Shown: positions 45,381 through 57,525 of the stretch, piece after piece
Layout: each line of letters starts with the position of its first letter
How positions within the stretch are numbered: position 1 is the stretch's first letter
Notes under the pieces: generated by a model
Database searches by the model: none
The model's input: only the letters and a program-made list of their open reading frames with translations
Told to the model about the DNA's origin: nothing
Position numbers and translations under genes: made by a program
Source of the DNA: Hygrophila difformis
Taxonomy: Eukaryota > Streptophyta > Magnoliopsida > Lamiales > Acanthaceae
Direction: 5' to 3'
DNA: 64,000 bases
NCBI GenBank assembly: GCA_030278955.1
Contig: JAOANR010000009.1
Location: 38,150,445-38,214,444, forward strand

Positions 45381-45676
45381 TCTGGTACAAATAGGATAGA
45401 TTAGGACTTTGTGAATTTAGCATATAGCCTAAGCAATTTCTGTGATTGTATATGTGTGTTGCAATTTAGCACGAGGTGCTTTGTTCAAACTAAGAAGCGT
45501 CGTACGCTTCGGGGTTTTATTTTATTTCGGATTTTTTTTTTCGGCTGTACGGACAGATCTGTCCTTTTTTTTTTCGATTTATTACAAATAAATCGGGCAT
45601 TTTATTTCCTCAGAAGAAATTTTAGTACAAAAGTAGAAATATTTTCCTAGCAAAATAGTATCTAACAATAGAATCT

Positions 45677-46012
45677 CTAGTGTCTCATGACGTCCTTCGG
45701 CGGGGTAGCAGGATCTTCCTCCAGATCTTCCTCCTCCGAACTCGGCGGCAGTAGGTCGTCAAAGATAGTGTTTAAGTCTTGCCCGTGGGCATCGACGTAT
45801 TCCTTTAGTATTAAGTTTTGTGTAGTGAGGGTTTGGACTTGGCGTTCGAGTTGGTTTATGCGGTGATGATCCGCCTCTCTCAGGTTGCCCATGTGATGTA
45901 GATTGGCCTCCAATTGAGCCATACGGTACTTCATTTGCTCTAGGGTTTGGTGGGAATCGAGATGAACGCTCATCATCCTGACCATCAACTGCATCATGTC
46001 TTGACTAGCCAT
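45677..46012 (-). CDS. ORF0: conserved coiled-coil protein (E3), 111 aa
   Basis: Intact ORF between the primer binding site and gag (297 bp before gag). It starts MASQDMMQLMVRMMSVHLDSH. It shares with the E1 and D proteins the Met/Leu-rich N-terminus, the pattern RMAQLEANLHHMGNLREADHHRINQLERQVQTL (residues 32-64) and an acidic C-terminus (SSEEEDLEEDPATPP). Identity to the other two is only moderate, so the LREADHH core is conserved over a real divergence. It is predicted to be a coiled coil throughout. No family is recognised. Confidence 0.75.
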   Translation of the reverse strand: MASQDMMQLMVRMMSVHLDSHQTLEQMKYRMAQLEANLHHMGNLREADHHRINQLERQVQTLTTQNLILKEYVDAHGQDLNTIFDDLLPPSSEEEDLEEDPATPPKDVMRH

Positions 46013-46410
46013 CTAGCGCAAGCAAGAGATCTAAGTTAATATTCGCCAAGATTCTAAGTTCAATTCGCCAAGATTCTAGGTTCAATTCGCCAAGATTCTA
46101 AGTTCAAGTTTCCAAGATTCTACGTTCAAGTTTCGCCAAGATTCTAAGTTCAAGTTTCGCCCAGATTCTAAGTTCAAGTTTCGCCAAGATTCTAAGTTCA
46201 TAACAGAGATGCAACATGCAAATGCAAATGATGATTCCCCCCCAAAAATAATTTAATGCAATATATATATATATATATTTTTCCATGGGTTTTTAAAATA
46301 AAAATTTGCCATGGAAATAATACTTTAAAATTTAAAATAATAGTCAAAATACTAATAATAGTTTAAAAATAGTAATGGTTTAAAAATAGTAGTTTAAAAA
46401 AAATAGCCGG
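46013..46410 (-). other. E3 leader with short tandem repeat
   Basis: Untranslated leader between the primer binding site and ORF0. Plus-strand bases 46041-46200 hold about seven copies of a 22-25-bp unit (TTCGCCAAGATTCTAAGTTCA). A TA run lies at about 46262-46279. The reverse frame is open across the repeat but has no homologue. Confidence 0.75.
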
Positions 46411-46422
46411 GCTCTGATACCA
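46411..46422 (-). promoter_or_regulatory. Primer binding site, initiator Met-tRNA (E3)
   Basis: The minus strand reads TGGTATCAGAGC, three bases inside the 5' LTR end at 46426. Confidence 0.9.
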
Positions 46423-46425
46423 ACT

Positions 46426-49033
46426 TGTAACACCCCGATTTTTGGTCACCCAGGTCGGGATGTCACCGCCACATCCCCCTAGTAAGACACGGTTTCTCCG
46501 AGCTTACTAAAGAGATGCAAGGCTAGGTATTGCAGTATTTAAAATATTTAAATCATTCAAGATAGCCCATTCAACATAATTGGAAAATAATAATAGTATA
46601 GCGCAGCGGAAATAATTGTTTTAGTATAGTATCGCAGCGGAAAATTTAAATAGGGCCGACATGGCCAAAACACGGGTTAAACAGGCCCGTTCATAATGTA
46701 GTCTAAAGTACGAATTTAAAAGCAAAACAAAGTTCCCAAAATCCCATGCATGATTCGTGCCCACACATGCTCATTCCACATATTCTGTAAGAAAAGGAAT
46801 AAAAACGGTTTTGGTCAGCAAACTTGTTGAGTAAGCTAATACATGCATGATCGTAGGGTTTAAAAGCCATTAATTTAATAAATAACTGAAAGCATGATAT
46901 TAACATATTATTCACTTTAATCTAATCAACTATTCAATAGCATAATTTATTTCAGGGCTTTAATTAATAACACATATCGCATGGTTTAGAATAATAGCCA
47001 TAATTTAAAGAAAGCATTTAAATAATTTAATTGGACATCAACATAATTTAATCTAATTTAATTTAGTTTAATATCTCCATTACATCCCCGATTTGGTATC
47101 TCAAAGTTTCACGATAGTATCGCGATGTCAACAAGTTTAGCCGGTAGCCCGGCAGCCGCAACCGTATCAGCCATACCCAGTACCACTCCGGAGCCTCGGG
47201 AAATCCATACGGATATTCACGAGAGTGTAGGCTCTATATTTCGCCGTTTTGGCAATATCACATTTCAAGTTTAGCGCGCGGGGTCACCATCGTCCATTAC
47301 GGCACGAAGTGAATCGTTAGGGGGCACCCTGCAGAGCACTCACCCCTAATTTTAATTTATCAAGTTTGTAAGGGGATTAAATTTTTAAAATCTGACTTCA
47401 ATTGTATTTATTTAGAAATAATATCTCAACTCGTTTCAACCCTAAAGGTTAATTCCATGTTTCAACAAGATTTCAAGATTTTGTTTCTGGTAAACCACAG
47501 TTTACTCTAAAATTCGTCTAAAATCAGATTTAATTCCAAAAATTCCAAAATTTCATATCTGACTCAGAAACGTCAAGATCTACAACTTTTTTGTTTTAAC
47601 TTTTTCAATCTGAGATACCTAAGTAGGTCAAAATCACCAATTTTCGCATAAGAATAATTCTGTCCGAGTTTAATGTATCACAGTTTAAAGATTTCGAATT
47701 CTACCATATCAATTCAACTCCAAATCTGATGAAATTTTACAGAGATCATCTTAAGACAATTATCTACAAGTTTCATGTTCGGCCAAAGATCTAAAACAAT
47801 CTAGATCCTATGTCAAAAACGTGATCAATATCGTTCCTAAGTTCTGTCCAAGATTTCAAGATCTAGATTCAAACAGTTCGGTTTCGGTGGGTTTTCACAT
47901 ATCAAATCGACTCCAAAAATTCTCAAAACTTTATAGTATCTAGATCTTGGTCTTAGGAACGTTTTTCGTGTTTTAAGTTTCTCCGTTTGAATTCGTTTTA
48001 AGGTTCGGAAAAATTCATCAAATCTGTTGCGGCGGTAGAAAGTATAAATTGACAGATTTTCGATTTCTTGGTAATCTTTTAGTTTGAATGTTTTAATTCA
48101 TCCCAAAACCATGTAAGAGTTAACTTACAGAGTTTATGAACGTCCGGGATCGTCTATTCGAAGGCGTGGCTTCCCGTCGACCGTTTCTCCTCTCCGTTCG
48201 TCGGGTTCTACGATCTAGATCCAATACGAGGTGTAGAAGAGAAAAGAAGAAGATTAGGATTCGTTTTCGAATCGTTTATTGGGCAAGGATTGGATCGAGA
48301 CTTACCACGATTATGGAGATCTATAGAAATTTCGTCCAACAGCGTTCGTCTTGGTTTCGTGCCTCCGACGACTCCGGATTTAGGGTTTCGAATGTGTAGA
48401 AAATTGTAGGGTTTTGTAAAAGTATTCGGAGCTCCTAGGAGGTCTTATTTATAGATATCTAAGACCTAGGGCGTCCAAAATCTGGCCCCAAGGGTCTTGG
48501 GTCGAGAGATGTTCAACCGAAAGTCGAAAAATCCGCGTTCGGGCGAGAGATTCACGCAACGGGCAAATCTGTCGCTTGGCGCGGTCGTGGCGCGCCCTTC
48601 CCCTTGTGACCGCGCGGCCACCGCGCCGAACTCGCCTGGACTTCGGTCCGGGCGGGTCGTGCGATCCGTCGTGCTTTTCCGCCTCTCTTTCGGGTTTCTA
48701 TCCCTCTATGCTCCCGAATTCCAATTTCCGGGGTATCTTCGGGTTTCTACTTTCTCTCTAAATTTTTACTCGGTTCTCTTATGGATGTTTGGACTCGAAT
48801 CCTCGAGTTCATTAGTGTCGGGTTTCGGTGTACAATTTATTTATCCTTACTCAATTCTTTTTATTTAATTAAATTCCTTTAATTCCTTTTTAAGTTAAAT
48901 CTCATTTCTCATTTCCTTATCTTTATTTGTTTCTTTATTTGCTGGATTCATTTATTTATTTTATTTATTGTATTTATTGTTTATTTATTTAATTATTGTT
49001 TTATTTTATGTTGGAAAATTCTCGGATATTACA
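46426..49033 (-). repeat. E3 5' LTR (2608 bp)
   Basis: It is flanked on the right by GCACT. In element sense there is a TATA box (48454-48445), donors GTAAG (48305-48301) and GTAAGT (48128-48123), a GCCGG-GCTA-CCGGC-type hairpin near 47140-47155, and an acceptor after TTTTCTTACAG (AG at 46786-46785). A GC-rich block lies at 48560-48660, upstream of the TATA box. Confidence 0.93.
48445..48454 (-). promoter_or_regulatory. TATA box of E3 5' LTR
   Basis: The minus strand reads CTATAAATAA, about 75-90 bp before the conserved AAACCCTAAATCCGGAGTCG block. It is identical in H (57972-57981). Confidence 0.7.
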
Positions 49034-49038
49034 GCACT

Positions 49039-51044
49039 GCCCCATAGAATCTTGGTAAGCCATAGTTTAATGTTTTAGTTCGTCCATAACACTTAGAAAC
49101 TCAAAATCTAACCCGTTTCCTTTACTACAATTTCACGCCGGAAAACGAACGAAAAGCGATCGGAAGGGTTGGCCGTTCGTCGCGACCCTATAATGTCCGG
49201 ATACCCATCCCAGTAATCCTAATCTTCAAATCTGTAAGTTAAAACCTTACTCACAAATTTTCGTGGTTATTGGTTGTTTAAAACTCGAGATATAGGCTTG
49301 TAACAAAAATCGGTTTTCAAAAACCCTATTTTCGTCCAATTTCAAAGACTCGCCTAAAACTCGACCTTCGGGAATTCAAACCGAAAACCTTTCAACATAA
49401 AAGTTGTTTCTAACACCTTTATCTATCTTGTGTCCAAATTTTAGCCGTTGACATTAAGATTTGCTATCCCAAATCACGCCGTAAACTTTCTGTGACAACC
49501 CGAACATTTCAAACTGTGACAGTTTCTCTTACTCGACTTGATGCATGTTTTTCACCCATTTTTAGAATGATTCAACTTTGCATTCCTAAACAAAAGTTGT
49601 AGATAATTGTGTGTCTAGATTATGCATATAAAATTTCACGAATTTTGGTGTTCATTTGATATGCCCAACAGTCGAATTTCAGAACTGCTTTAAAACCTTT
49701 TCGGAGCCCGCGAGTATACAGTGGGTTGTGGTTGATTTTTGAGTATCAAGAATTAATTATTTCCAAATTATTCAAACATGAAAGTTGTTCCTTAACGTGT
49801 TTTGTAATTACTGTAAAAATTTCGCATCAATTGGTTTTGAGATGAATTTTTAATCGGCGTTGCACTAACCTGTGACGAAACCCGTTTTGAGACAGAAATT
49901 ATCTTTGCAAAGAACTCGAAATTCAACTCACTTCGGAACCTTATTTCCAAAAACTTAACACATGAAAGTTGTTCGTGTGTGTGTTTTCAAACTACTGTAA
50001 AAATTTCAGAATTTTTGGTGTAAAGACGAATTTTTAATTAAGAAAGGCGTAAACTGCCTCGAATAGGATTTTTCGAACTTGAGAAAACTCGAACCATGAA
50101 AACGCGATATCGATCATTTGATAACATTGAAATATGATATTTCGAAAAATCCCGTTCACTAGGCCGAGGCGATCTTCATGCTATCATTATCTTTGAGACT
50201 GCCTCGTTAGTGGTCTCCTTACTATCTGAGATTGCCTCGTTAGTGATCTCGCGCGCTGTATTTTTGGATCGCCTTGTTAGTGGTCCTACTATCTTTCTGA
50301 GACTGCCTCGTTAGTGGTTTCCCATTGTTTGGACTGCCTCGTTAGTGGTCCTATGTTGAGATTGCCTCGTTAGTGATCTCCCGGTATGGTGTCCTCTTCT
50401 TAGTCGACGGGATAAAATGTAAAAGACTTGTGTGAGTGTTCCATTATGCTTAAATCGTATTTATCAAGTTTTTAAATTGTATTTAAAATTATGCATCTTA
50501 AATTATGCTTAAATTACGCTTTTAAATTTATGTCCTTTAATCATGTTTTCCGCTGCAAATAAATTATGTATTTTAAATTTATGTATGGAAAGCGAGATCT
50601 TTAGTTCAAACACATGTAACCCCTTTTATTTGTTAGTTAGGGATTAACTTACTCAGTATATCTTTATACTGACAACCGTTGTCGTTTTTTTTTCTTTTAC
50701 AGAGTATGTCGAGTGACGCATGCACACGCATTTGGGGGGGATATATTTGTGAACGTTTTTAATTACTGCATCATATTACTGTTTTACCGGGTCCGTTAAA
50801 CCCGAGGTTTTGGCCGTGTTGGCCGTGAGTACTTTTCCGCTGCACTTACCTTATCCATGCATGATGATTTTTACCACCGTACTGTGATTGAAGTATTAAT
50901 AAATTCCGGATTCATTGTTGAATGTTTTAAAACTTTGCATACCCATAAGCCTTGCACTTCCTTAGCGAGCTCGGGAAGCCGTGTCTTGCTAGGGAGATGC
51001 GGCGGTGACACCTCGGCCTGGGTTACCAAATCCGGGGTGTTACA
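49039..51044 (+). repeat. D 3' LTR, right part
   Basis: It continues from 37825 after E3 and its GCACT duplication (49034-49038). It contains the second copy of the covarying hairpin array (50195-50380), an acceptor near 50702, and the terminus GGGGTGTTACA at 51044, followed by CGCAC (51045-51049). Confidence 0.93.
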
Positions 51045-51941
51045 CGCACCACGGCTGTCATCTCCTCCATTGTTGAGACCTTTATCTTCTTTCCTTCGAG
51101 ATCCATCGCCTTTCCTAGAGTTGTTGTTGTCTTTCCGATCCTTCTTCTCAAGTCCTTGTGAGTCCTTGCTCGACTCACCAAGTTCCTTACGCTTCAATTG
51201 CTGGATTCGAGCAATTGTTACAGCCCGGTCATATATCATCTGCAGGCTCGTGAATTGTCCTACTGCAAGTATCCCCCGGATACTACGGTTCAGACCCATC
51301 TCGAATTTCTGAGCCTTGTCAGAGTCGGTTGGTTCTAGCCTCGTAGCAAATTGTACCAATTTCTTGAATTTGCTATAGTATTCTTGCACCGTTTGTGCAC
51401 CTTGCTTAAAGTTGATGAATTCCTCGTACTTCGCAGTCTTGGTGCTCAGTGGGTAGAATCTCTCCCTCAAAGCTTCCTTAAGTTCTTCCCAAGTGTAGGC
51501 TTCTTCGTCTTCCTCCGCATTCGTTTGAAGATTTTGCCACCACTCATCGGCTTCACCTCCTAAGTAGTAGGTCGCTACGTGTATCTTCTCATCATTAGGG
51601 CATTTGATAGCGTTCAAGAGCTTATCAAAGGTACGGATCCAACCTTCCAACTTCGCCGGATCCTCTTGGCCGTCATAATGGGGTGGGTTGTAGGGGTTCA
51701 CCAATGCCAAGTAGTTGACTCGGGCTACTGGCGGAGGTACTGTTTGTGCCCTATGCACCTCGGCATTTCCTGATTCTACAAGGACTTCTTCCACAGTCCT
51801 TAAGCGTTCTTCCATGTTGTTGGGTGCAGGAGGTACTCGTTCCCCTAGGTTTTGAGGGTTCTCAGTGTTATTGGCCACGTTGGGGAGGTTAGCGCCAGTG
51901 CCGTTTGGACTTACCTTCCTCGGGTTTCTCCTACGTGCCAT
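51045..51941 (-). CDS. gag: E2 gag, 5' part (299 codons before the D insertion)
   Basis: The start MARRRNPRKV at 51941 is the first ATG after the leader. The gag domain is complete: NYLALVNPYNPPHYDGQEDP, WIRTFDKLLNAIKCP, YYLGGEADEWWQNL, YTWEELKEALRERFYP, QEYYSKFKKLVQFATRL, QKFEMGLNRSIRGIL. A basic Lys/Asp/Ser-rich linker ends NNGGDDSRGA at the insertion point. It continues in frame at 30327. It is diverged from E3 gag but clearly homologous. The uninterrupted frame suggests that the gag-only element was expressing Gag until D hit it. Confidence 0.88.
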
Positions 51942-52706
51942 TTTCTGTTATAACGTATATAGATTAGTTTATCAGAGTTTAGATAGATCGCTTGAACAAG
52001 AAATTTTCTAAATCGTATATGAGATCAAGTGTTAAACGCGCGCCCATAAGGCCACGTTTAGAGCATCGTGAGTTTCAAATTTCGAATTTCAAATTTTCGG
52101 ATTTGTTGTTTGGAAATCCAAGCAAGATTTTTGGAATAAAGAGTGTTTTAATAAAAACTTGATTTTTTTTTATTATTTCACATAAGGAAATTTTCTAATT
52201 CATACAAGGATAGGAATGACTAAGGCCGAGGATTGTTATGCTTAGGCGAGCACATAGATGAACGCGATCTAGAACTAAGGCAAGATCAGTCTCTAGTTAG
52301 CATTCCTAATTCGATGTCAAGCCTCTAAGTTATCTAGGTGTAGCAAGAGATCTAAGTTAGAATATATCACGCTTCTAAGTTATCTAAGTTTAGGCAATGC
52401 AGTATGCACATGCAAATGATGATTTCCCCCCAAAAATAATTCACGCACTATATATATATTTTTTCCATGGGTTTTAAAATAAAAATTTAATCCATGGAAT
52501 TAATGCTTTAAAAAAAATTAAAATATTAGTTAAAATTCTTGGACCTCTATATTGGGTCAAATATAATTATCATTTGGGCTAGGAAACTTTTAAAATAATA
52601 ATTTGGGCTTCAATAATAATTTAAAAATAATAATGGTTTAAAATAATAGTTTAAAAATAATAATCTAGTAGTTTAAAAATAATAATACTAATTTAAAAAT
52701 AAGCTG
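51942..52706 (-). other. E2 leader without ORF0
   Basis: AT-rich leader between the primer binding site and gag. No ORF0 homologue is visible, unlike in E1, D and E3. A weak repeat with TCTAAGTTATCTA at 52320-52392 recalls the E3 leader repeat. Confidence 0.6.
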
Positions 52707-52719
52707 GGCTCTGATACAA
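52707..52719 (-). promoter_or_regulatory. Primer binding site of E2 (one mismatch)
   Basis: The minus strand reads TGTATCAGAGCCC. It differs from the other copies by one missing G in TGGTATCAGAGC. Confidence 0.75.
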
Positions 52720-52722
52720 CTC

Positions 52723-55427
52723 TGTAACACCCCGGTTTTTGGTCACCCAGGTCGGGCCGCCACACCTCCCTAGCAGGACACGGTTTCTCCGAGCTTGCTA
52801 AAGAGATGCAAGGCTATGGTTTTTCAGAATTTAAAACATTCAAACAGCCCATTGTAATATAGCTCAAAAATAATATCGTTACAGTTGCAGCGGAAAATAA
52901 TATTTACATATATAATGCAGCGAAATTTAAAAATAGGGCCAACATGGCCAAAGCACGGGTTAAACAGGCCCGCTCATGCAATTTCTAGTCTAACGCAAAA
53001 TTTAAAAATAAAGTATTTCCCCAAAATTCTCATGAATGCATATGATGATGCATATTCTGCAGCTCAGAAAGAAAAAGGGAAACAATATGGTTTGGTCAGC
53101 AAAAACTTGCTGAGTAAGTTAACACATACATGATTATGGGGTTTCAAAGCCATTAATTAGATTTAAAGAAAACATGTGCATAACACCCCATAATTTAATT
53201 GATTTATCTAATAATAATTTAATTGCATAATTTAAAAGACAGGAATTTCATAAGATCATAAATATAGCTTGCAAAATAATTAAATAAATTGACATAAATT
53301 TAAAAGCACAATTTAACCGCAATTTAATTTAAACAAATGTCTTGCTTCGTTTCTTTCACAGATCACCACCGCTAGGGCTCTTATGACCGCCAGCCTTACG
53401 CTCGGGCTCTTATGTCTACGAGTATCATGGTCAATCTTTTAATATGTTCATTACGTTCGCTGACCATACAATCAATATGGCGCTAGGGCTCTTATATTCA
53501 CTAGCCATACACTTGGGCTCTTATGTCCCAAGCCCTAGACAAAATTGACAGTATCCAGCTTAGTCATAAACCCCAATGTTTTAATTTTCTCTTTGTTTAG
53601 AAAGACCAATTTCCCAAATTTAGTAAGTTTCTCAAAATATACTATTTCAGGACGCTATCCGCTCCGATATCATTTAAAATCCTTTTCAACAAGATTTTCA
53701 AGATTTGACTTGGTCAAAACCACTGTTTACTCCAAAATTAACTAAAAATCGGTTTCAAGTCCAAAAATTCACAGAGATGAACAAGTTTCATATTTTAAGT
53801 TTTTCGATCCGGGATACGGAAGTAAGTCAAAAACGTCGATTTCTAACAGGTTACAAATCTATCCGAATCTTTACGACAGCAGTTCCTAAATTTCAAGATC
53901 TACCATAGCAAACCAACTCCAAAATTGATGAAATTTTATAGGGAGATGCTTAAGACATATATCTACAAGTTTCATGTTCAACAAAAGATCTAAGTCACCC
54001 TATATCTATTGTCAAAAATGCCAACAAGTTCGGGCCAAGAATCTGTCAAGATTTCAAGATCTAAATTTAGAACATTTTGGTTTGGAGTCGAATTCCAATA
54101 TTAAACCTCAACGAAAAATTCCAAAAATTTACGGAGGTGTTCTTAACGAATAGATCTACAATTCTTATGTGTAGCACCAATCCTAAATCAGTCTAGATCT
54201 AGGGTAAAAATCAACCTCAAGATCGGATAAAGAATCTATCACCGTTTCAAGATCTAAGTCAAAGGCAGGTCTGTTTTCGGTCGTTTTCGGATAACAAAAC
54301 ACGATGAAAAATTATGAAAGTTTTATAATAGATAGATCTATGTCTTAGGAATGTTTTTCGTGTTTTAAGTTTTCTCGTTTGAGCAGGTTTAAGGGTTCGG
54401 AAAAATCATGCAAAAACGTTGCGCCGTTAAAGATTTCGTTTGACAAATTTTTAAGTTCTTGATTTAAATCTTTAGATTAGATGTATTTTAATTCGCCCAA
54501 AACTATAGTAAGGTTAACTTACAAGAATTGAATTATCCGGCTCGTCGATTCGTAGGCGTGGCTTCCACGTTCACTGTTTATCTCCTCGGTTCGTCGGGTT
54601 CTTCGTTCTAGATCCGAATCGGGGTGTAGAAGAGAAAGAGATCGGGTTAGGATTCGTTTTCGAATCAAGAATGGAAAAAGATTAGATCGGATCTTACCAC
54701 GATGATAGAAGACTTCCGATTTTCATCCAAGGCAGTCCCTTCTCTTGGTTTCGTGCCTCCGACGACTCTGGAATTAGGGTTTGATGTGTAGAGATTTTTC
54801 GTAGGGTTTTGAAAAGTGTTTGGGGCTAATTAGGATGTTAATTTATAGATTTAAAGGACCTAAAGGACATCCAAAGGCAGCCCTAGGATGTCTTGAGTCG
54901 CAAAGTGAGCAACCGAAGTCGAAAAATCCGGATTCGGGCGAGTAAATCTCGCAACCGGCGAATCTGTCCTATGGCGCGGCCTTGGTGCGCCGTTTAGCCA
55001 AAAACCGCGCGGCCCATGCCTGGACTTCGGTCCAGGCGGGTCGTGCGATCCGTCGGGCATTTCCTCCTCTCTCTATCGGACTTTTATCCCTCTATGTTCT
55101 GGGATTCGGATTTCCAGGATATTTTCGGGCTTATGGTTTAGGAACTAGGAACTAGGAGCCCCTATCTTAATTCTTACTCGGGTCTAGATTTAATATTGGC
55201 TTCGAATTCTCGAATCCATTAGTGTCGGGTACACTTGTACAATTTGTTTGATTAATTTATCTTTGGCTTTACGGGTATTGGAAATTTTGATTCCTTTTTA
55301 ATTTAAATTCCATTTCCCATCTCTTATGATTCTTTATCTATTTATCATGTTCATTTATTTATTATATTTATTTATTGTTTATTTATTTATTTATTTATGT
55401 TATGTTGCAAAATTCCCTGGTATTACA
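52723..55427 (-). repeat. E2 5' LTR (2705 bp, inner start)
   Basis: From TGTAACACCCCGG to the reverse of TGTAATACCAGGG, directly followed by CCGTT. A small deletion lies in the first 40 bp compared with the 3' LTR. The hairpin array is at 53362-53541, and sense donors are near 54697 and 54525. The acceptor near 53068 is altered (CTGAG instead of CAG). Confidence 0.9.
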
Positions 55428-55432
55428 CCGTT

Positions 55433-57448
55433 TTGGCATAATTTCACAAATTTCAATCCCATCGTCCTAAACAGGCACGACGCAGTTAGGAGGGCACCCT
55501 GCAGAGCACTTACCCCCTAATTTTAGTTTCAATCATGTTGCAAAGGGGATTTTCTGAAAACGTTTCATTTATTTAATTTCAAAAGATTTAACTTATTGAG
55601 TAATAAAGTCAACTATCCAAATTTAGTAAATTTCTCAACAATATACTATTTCAGGACGCTGTTCGCTCCAAAATTATTTAAACTAAATTTCAAAACTAAA
55701 AATTCTGAAATTCGAGCAGTAGCTTGCCAACACATCAAAGAACAAGTTTCGCGCTTTAACTTTTTTGATCCGGATTAAGAAAACGGGTCAAAAGTGAGAG
55801 GTTTCACAGAAATAGTGTTCTGCCCGAATTCAGACGTAGCAGTTTTCAGAGATCTAATTTTTCAGATATCAAATGTTTACCAAACTTAATGAAAATTTAC
55901 AGGCATACTCCTAACACATTTATCTAGAACTTCCGTTTAGAACTCGAGACCTAATTTCAACCGGATCAATTAACAAAAATCGGATTAAGTTCAGGAACCC
56001 AACCTGTCAATTTTTAGAAGTTCGAAGAAAACGCAGATTGGTTCGGTTCGAATTCAGAGGTTCAAATCTTGACGAACAATTCTCAAATTTTACAGTGGTA
56101 TTCTAAACCTATAGATCTACAATTTTTATGTTTAACACCAGGCCTGGTTCGGCATAAATCCAATGTCAAAATAATCAATAAGTTCGGATTACGTTTCTGT
56201 CTCTATTCCAAAATCTAAATTCAAGGCAGATCTGTTCGGTACAACTTTCGGGTATCAAACCTCCCCCAAAAATTATGAAATTTTTACAGGAAGTAGATCA
56301 AGGTCTTAGGAACATATTTCATGTTTTAAGTTTTCTCGTTTGAAAATTTTAAGTGGTCCGAATAAATTCAATAAAAATACTGCGCCGGTGTAGACAGATT
56401 TTAATTAGGGTTTTTATTAGATCTATGTGTTCAGTTAATTTTATACACCCAAAACCATAGTAAGTGATTAACTTACTTGATAGTGGATCTCCCGACTCGT
56501 CAACTTCGTAGGCGTTGCTTCCACGCTCTCCGTTCGTCCTCCGAGATCCTTCGTTCTCCCTCAATCACGATTGGAGACCTGAAGATTTTCGTCCACAAGC
56601 CTGCCCGTACTGCCTTCGTGCCTCCGACAACTCCGGGATTAGGGTTTGATCATATAGAGAATTTTCGAGGGGTTTGGAAAACGTTCGGGGTCGAAGGGGA
56701 TGGGTTTTTATAGAGTCAAGGGTCTTAGGGTTCAGCCAAATCAGTTGTGAAGAGTCTTGAGCCGAAAGGTAAGCAACCGAAGTCGAAAAATCCAAAATCG
56801 GGTGAGCGAATCTCGCACGGCTCGTTGCTGGGAGCTGCGCACCCGTGGCGCGCGGAATGCTACGCCTCGCGCGGCGACCGCGCGGCCTTGGCCTGGACTT
56901 CGGTCCGGGCCGGGTCGTGCGATTTGTCGGGCCTTTTCTCCTCTCTTTCGGACTTCTATCCTCCTATGTTCTTGGGATCCAATTTTTGGGCTAATCTTAG
57001 GGCTCCAAATTCCTATCCTAATTTTATTTGGATCTTAATTAAATTACGGGTCCGAACTATGAGTCCAATTGTATTGGGTTATCTTGGAACTATTTATTTA
57101 ATTAAATTACCTTTAACTTTAATTCTTTCTTGGATTAAATTCTATTTCTTATTTATTCTTTTAATTAATTATTCGTTTATTTATTGTATTTATTAATATA
57201 AAATTCTCGGGTATTATAGTCTACCCTCCTTAAGAATCAACTTCGTCCTCGAAGTTGCGTTTCGGCTTTTCTCGAGCTAAGAGTTAGGGTCCTTTCATTT
57301 ATTTTATTATTTTATGGCTGAACTCAGAAGTAAAATTTCCAAGCTGCCTACGTACCCTGTGGAGGGATCAAGCCATTACGTATTTCAAAATAATTCGAAT
57401 TTGTTTGTTTATTACAGACAAAATACATTGAAATTACACGGTGTGACA
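55433..57448 (-). repeat. G 3' LTR, right part
   Basis: It resumes after the CCGTT duplication of E2. The inner start is decayed (reverse of TATAATACCCG, 57218), the perfect hairpin is at 57238-57257, and the outer start ends at 57448. A GC-rich block lies at 56815-56920 and a donor-like site near 56470. Confidence 0.85.
57219..57257 (-). promoter_or_regulatory. Inner polypurine tract and conserved hairpin (G)
   Basis: Minus strand: perfect CAACTTCGAGGACGAAGTTG hairpin, then TTCTTAAGGAGGGTAGAC, then the mutated inner start. Confidence 0.7.
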
Positions 57449-57525
57449 TCCTCTCCCCCTTAAACTTACAGTTATGTCCCCATAACTGTGTCGGTGTCGG
57501 TTTGGAATAGTGTTGGGTAGCGTTC
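57449..57525 (-). pseudogene. pol: G: end of pol and outer polypurine tract
   Basis: In sense direction this gives [17 protein letters not shown], a stop, and TAAGGGGGAGAGGA just before the G LTR. It is interrupted at 57525 by solo LTR H; the upstream chromodomain is at 59968. Confidence 0.88.

Larger units (their letters stand above)
37826..49033 (-). mobile_element. E3: nearly intact Tekay-type retrotransposon, 11.2 kb
   Basis: The innermost and youngest insertion. Both LTRs are exactly 2608 bp and differ by only a few percent. Target duplication GCACT (37821-37825, 49034-49038). It has a complete set: primer binding site, ORF0, gag (434 codons) and pol with protease, RT, RNase H, integrase and chromodomain. 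By eye only two disabling lesions are present: a TGA at the gag-protease junction and a 1-bp deletion in RT. Its LTR uses the inner start. Confidence 0.95.
30333..51044 (+). mobile_element. D: non-autonomous Tekay-type element with ORF0 and an antisense ORF, split by E3
   Basis: Plus-strand element with LTRs of about 2770 and 2764 bp, a primer binding site, intact ORF0, no gag, an antisense 417-codon ORF, a chromodomain-only pol remnant, a polypurine tract and a 3' LTR interrupted by E3. Target duplication CGCAC. Without E3 it is about 9.5 kb. It keeps all cis signals and ORF0 but lacks every catalytic function, so it must rely on proteins from related copies. Confidence 0.93.
27069..55427 (-). 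mobile_element. E2: gag-only LTR element, split by D (own length about 7.6 kb)
   Basis: Both LTRs, CCGTT duplications, primer binding site and an uninterrupted gag frame (apart from the D insertion) are present. Pol is completely absent: gag stops at 30139 and the outer polypurine tract is about 60 bp further on. D with E3 inside it occupies 30333-51044. The layout matches the gag-only, non-autonomous plant elements known as TR-GAG. Its reverse transcriptase and integrase would have to come from autonomous Tekay copies. Confidence 0.92.

Noticed and set aside
46104..46286. 60-codon ORF with repeated LELRILAKLE
   Set aside because: It is the translation of the short tandem repeat in the E3 leader; no homologue in the other leaders.
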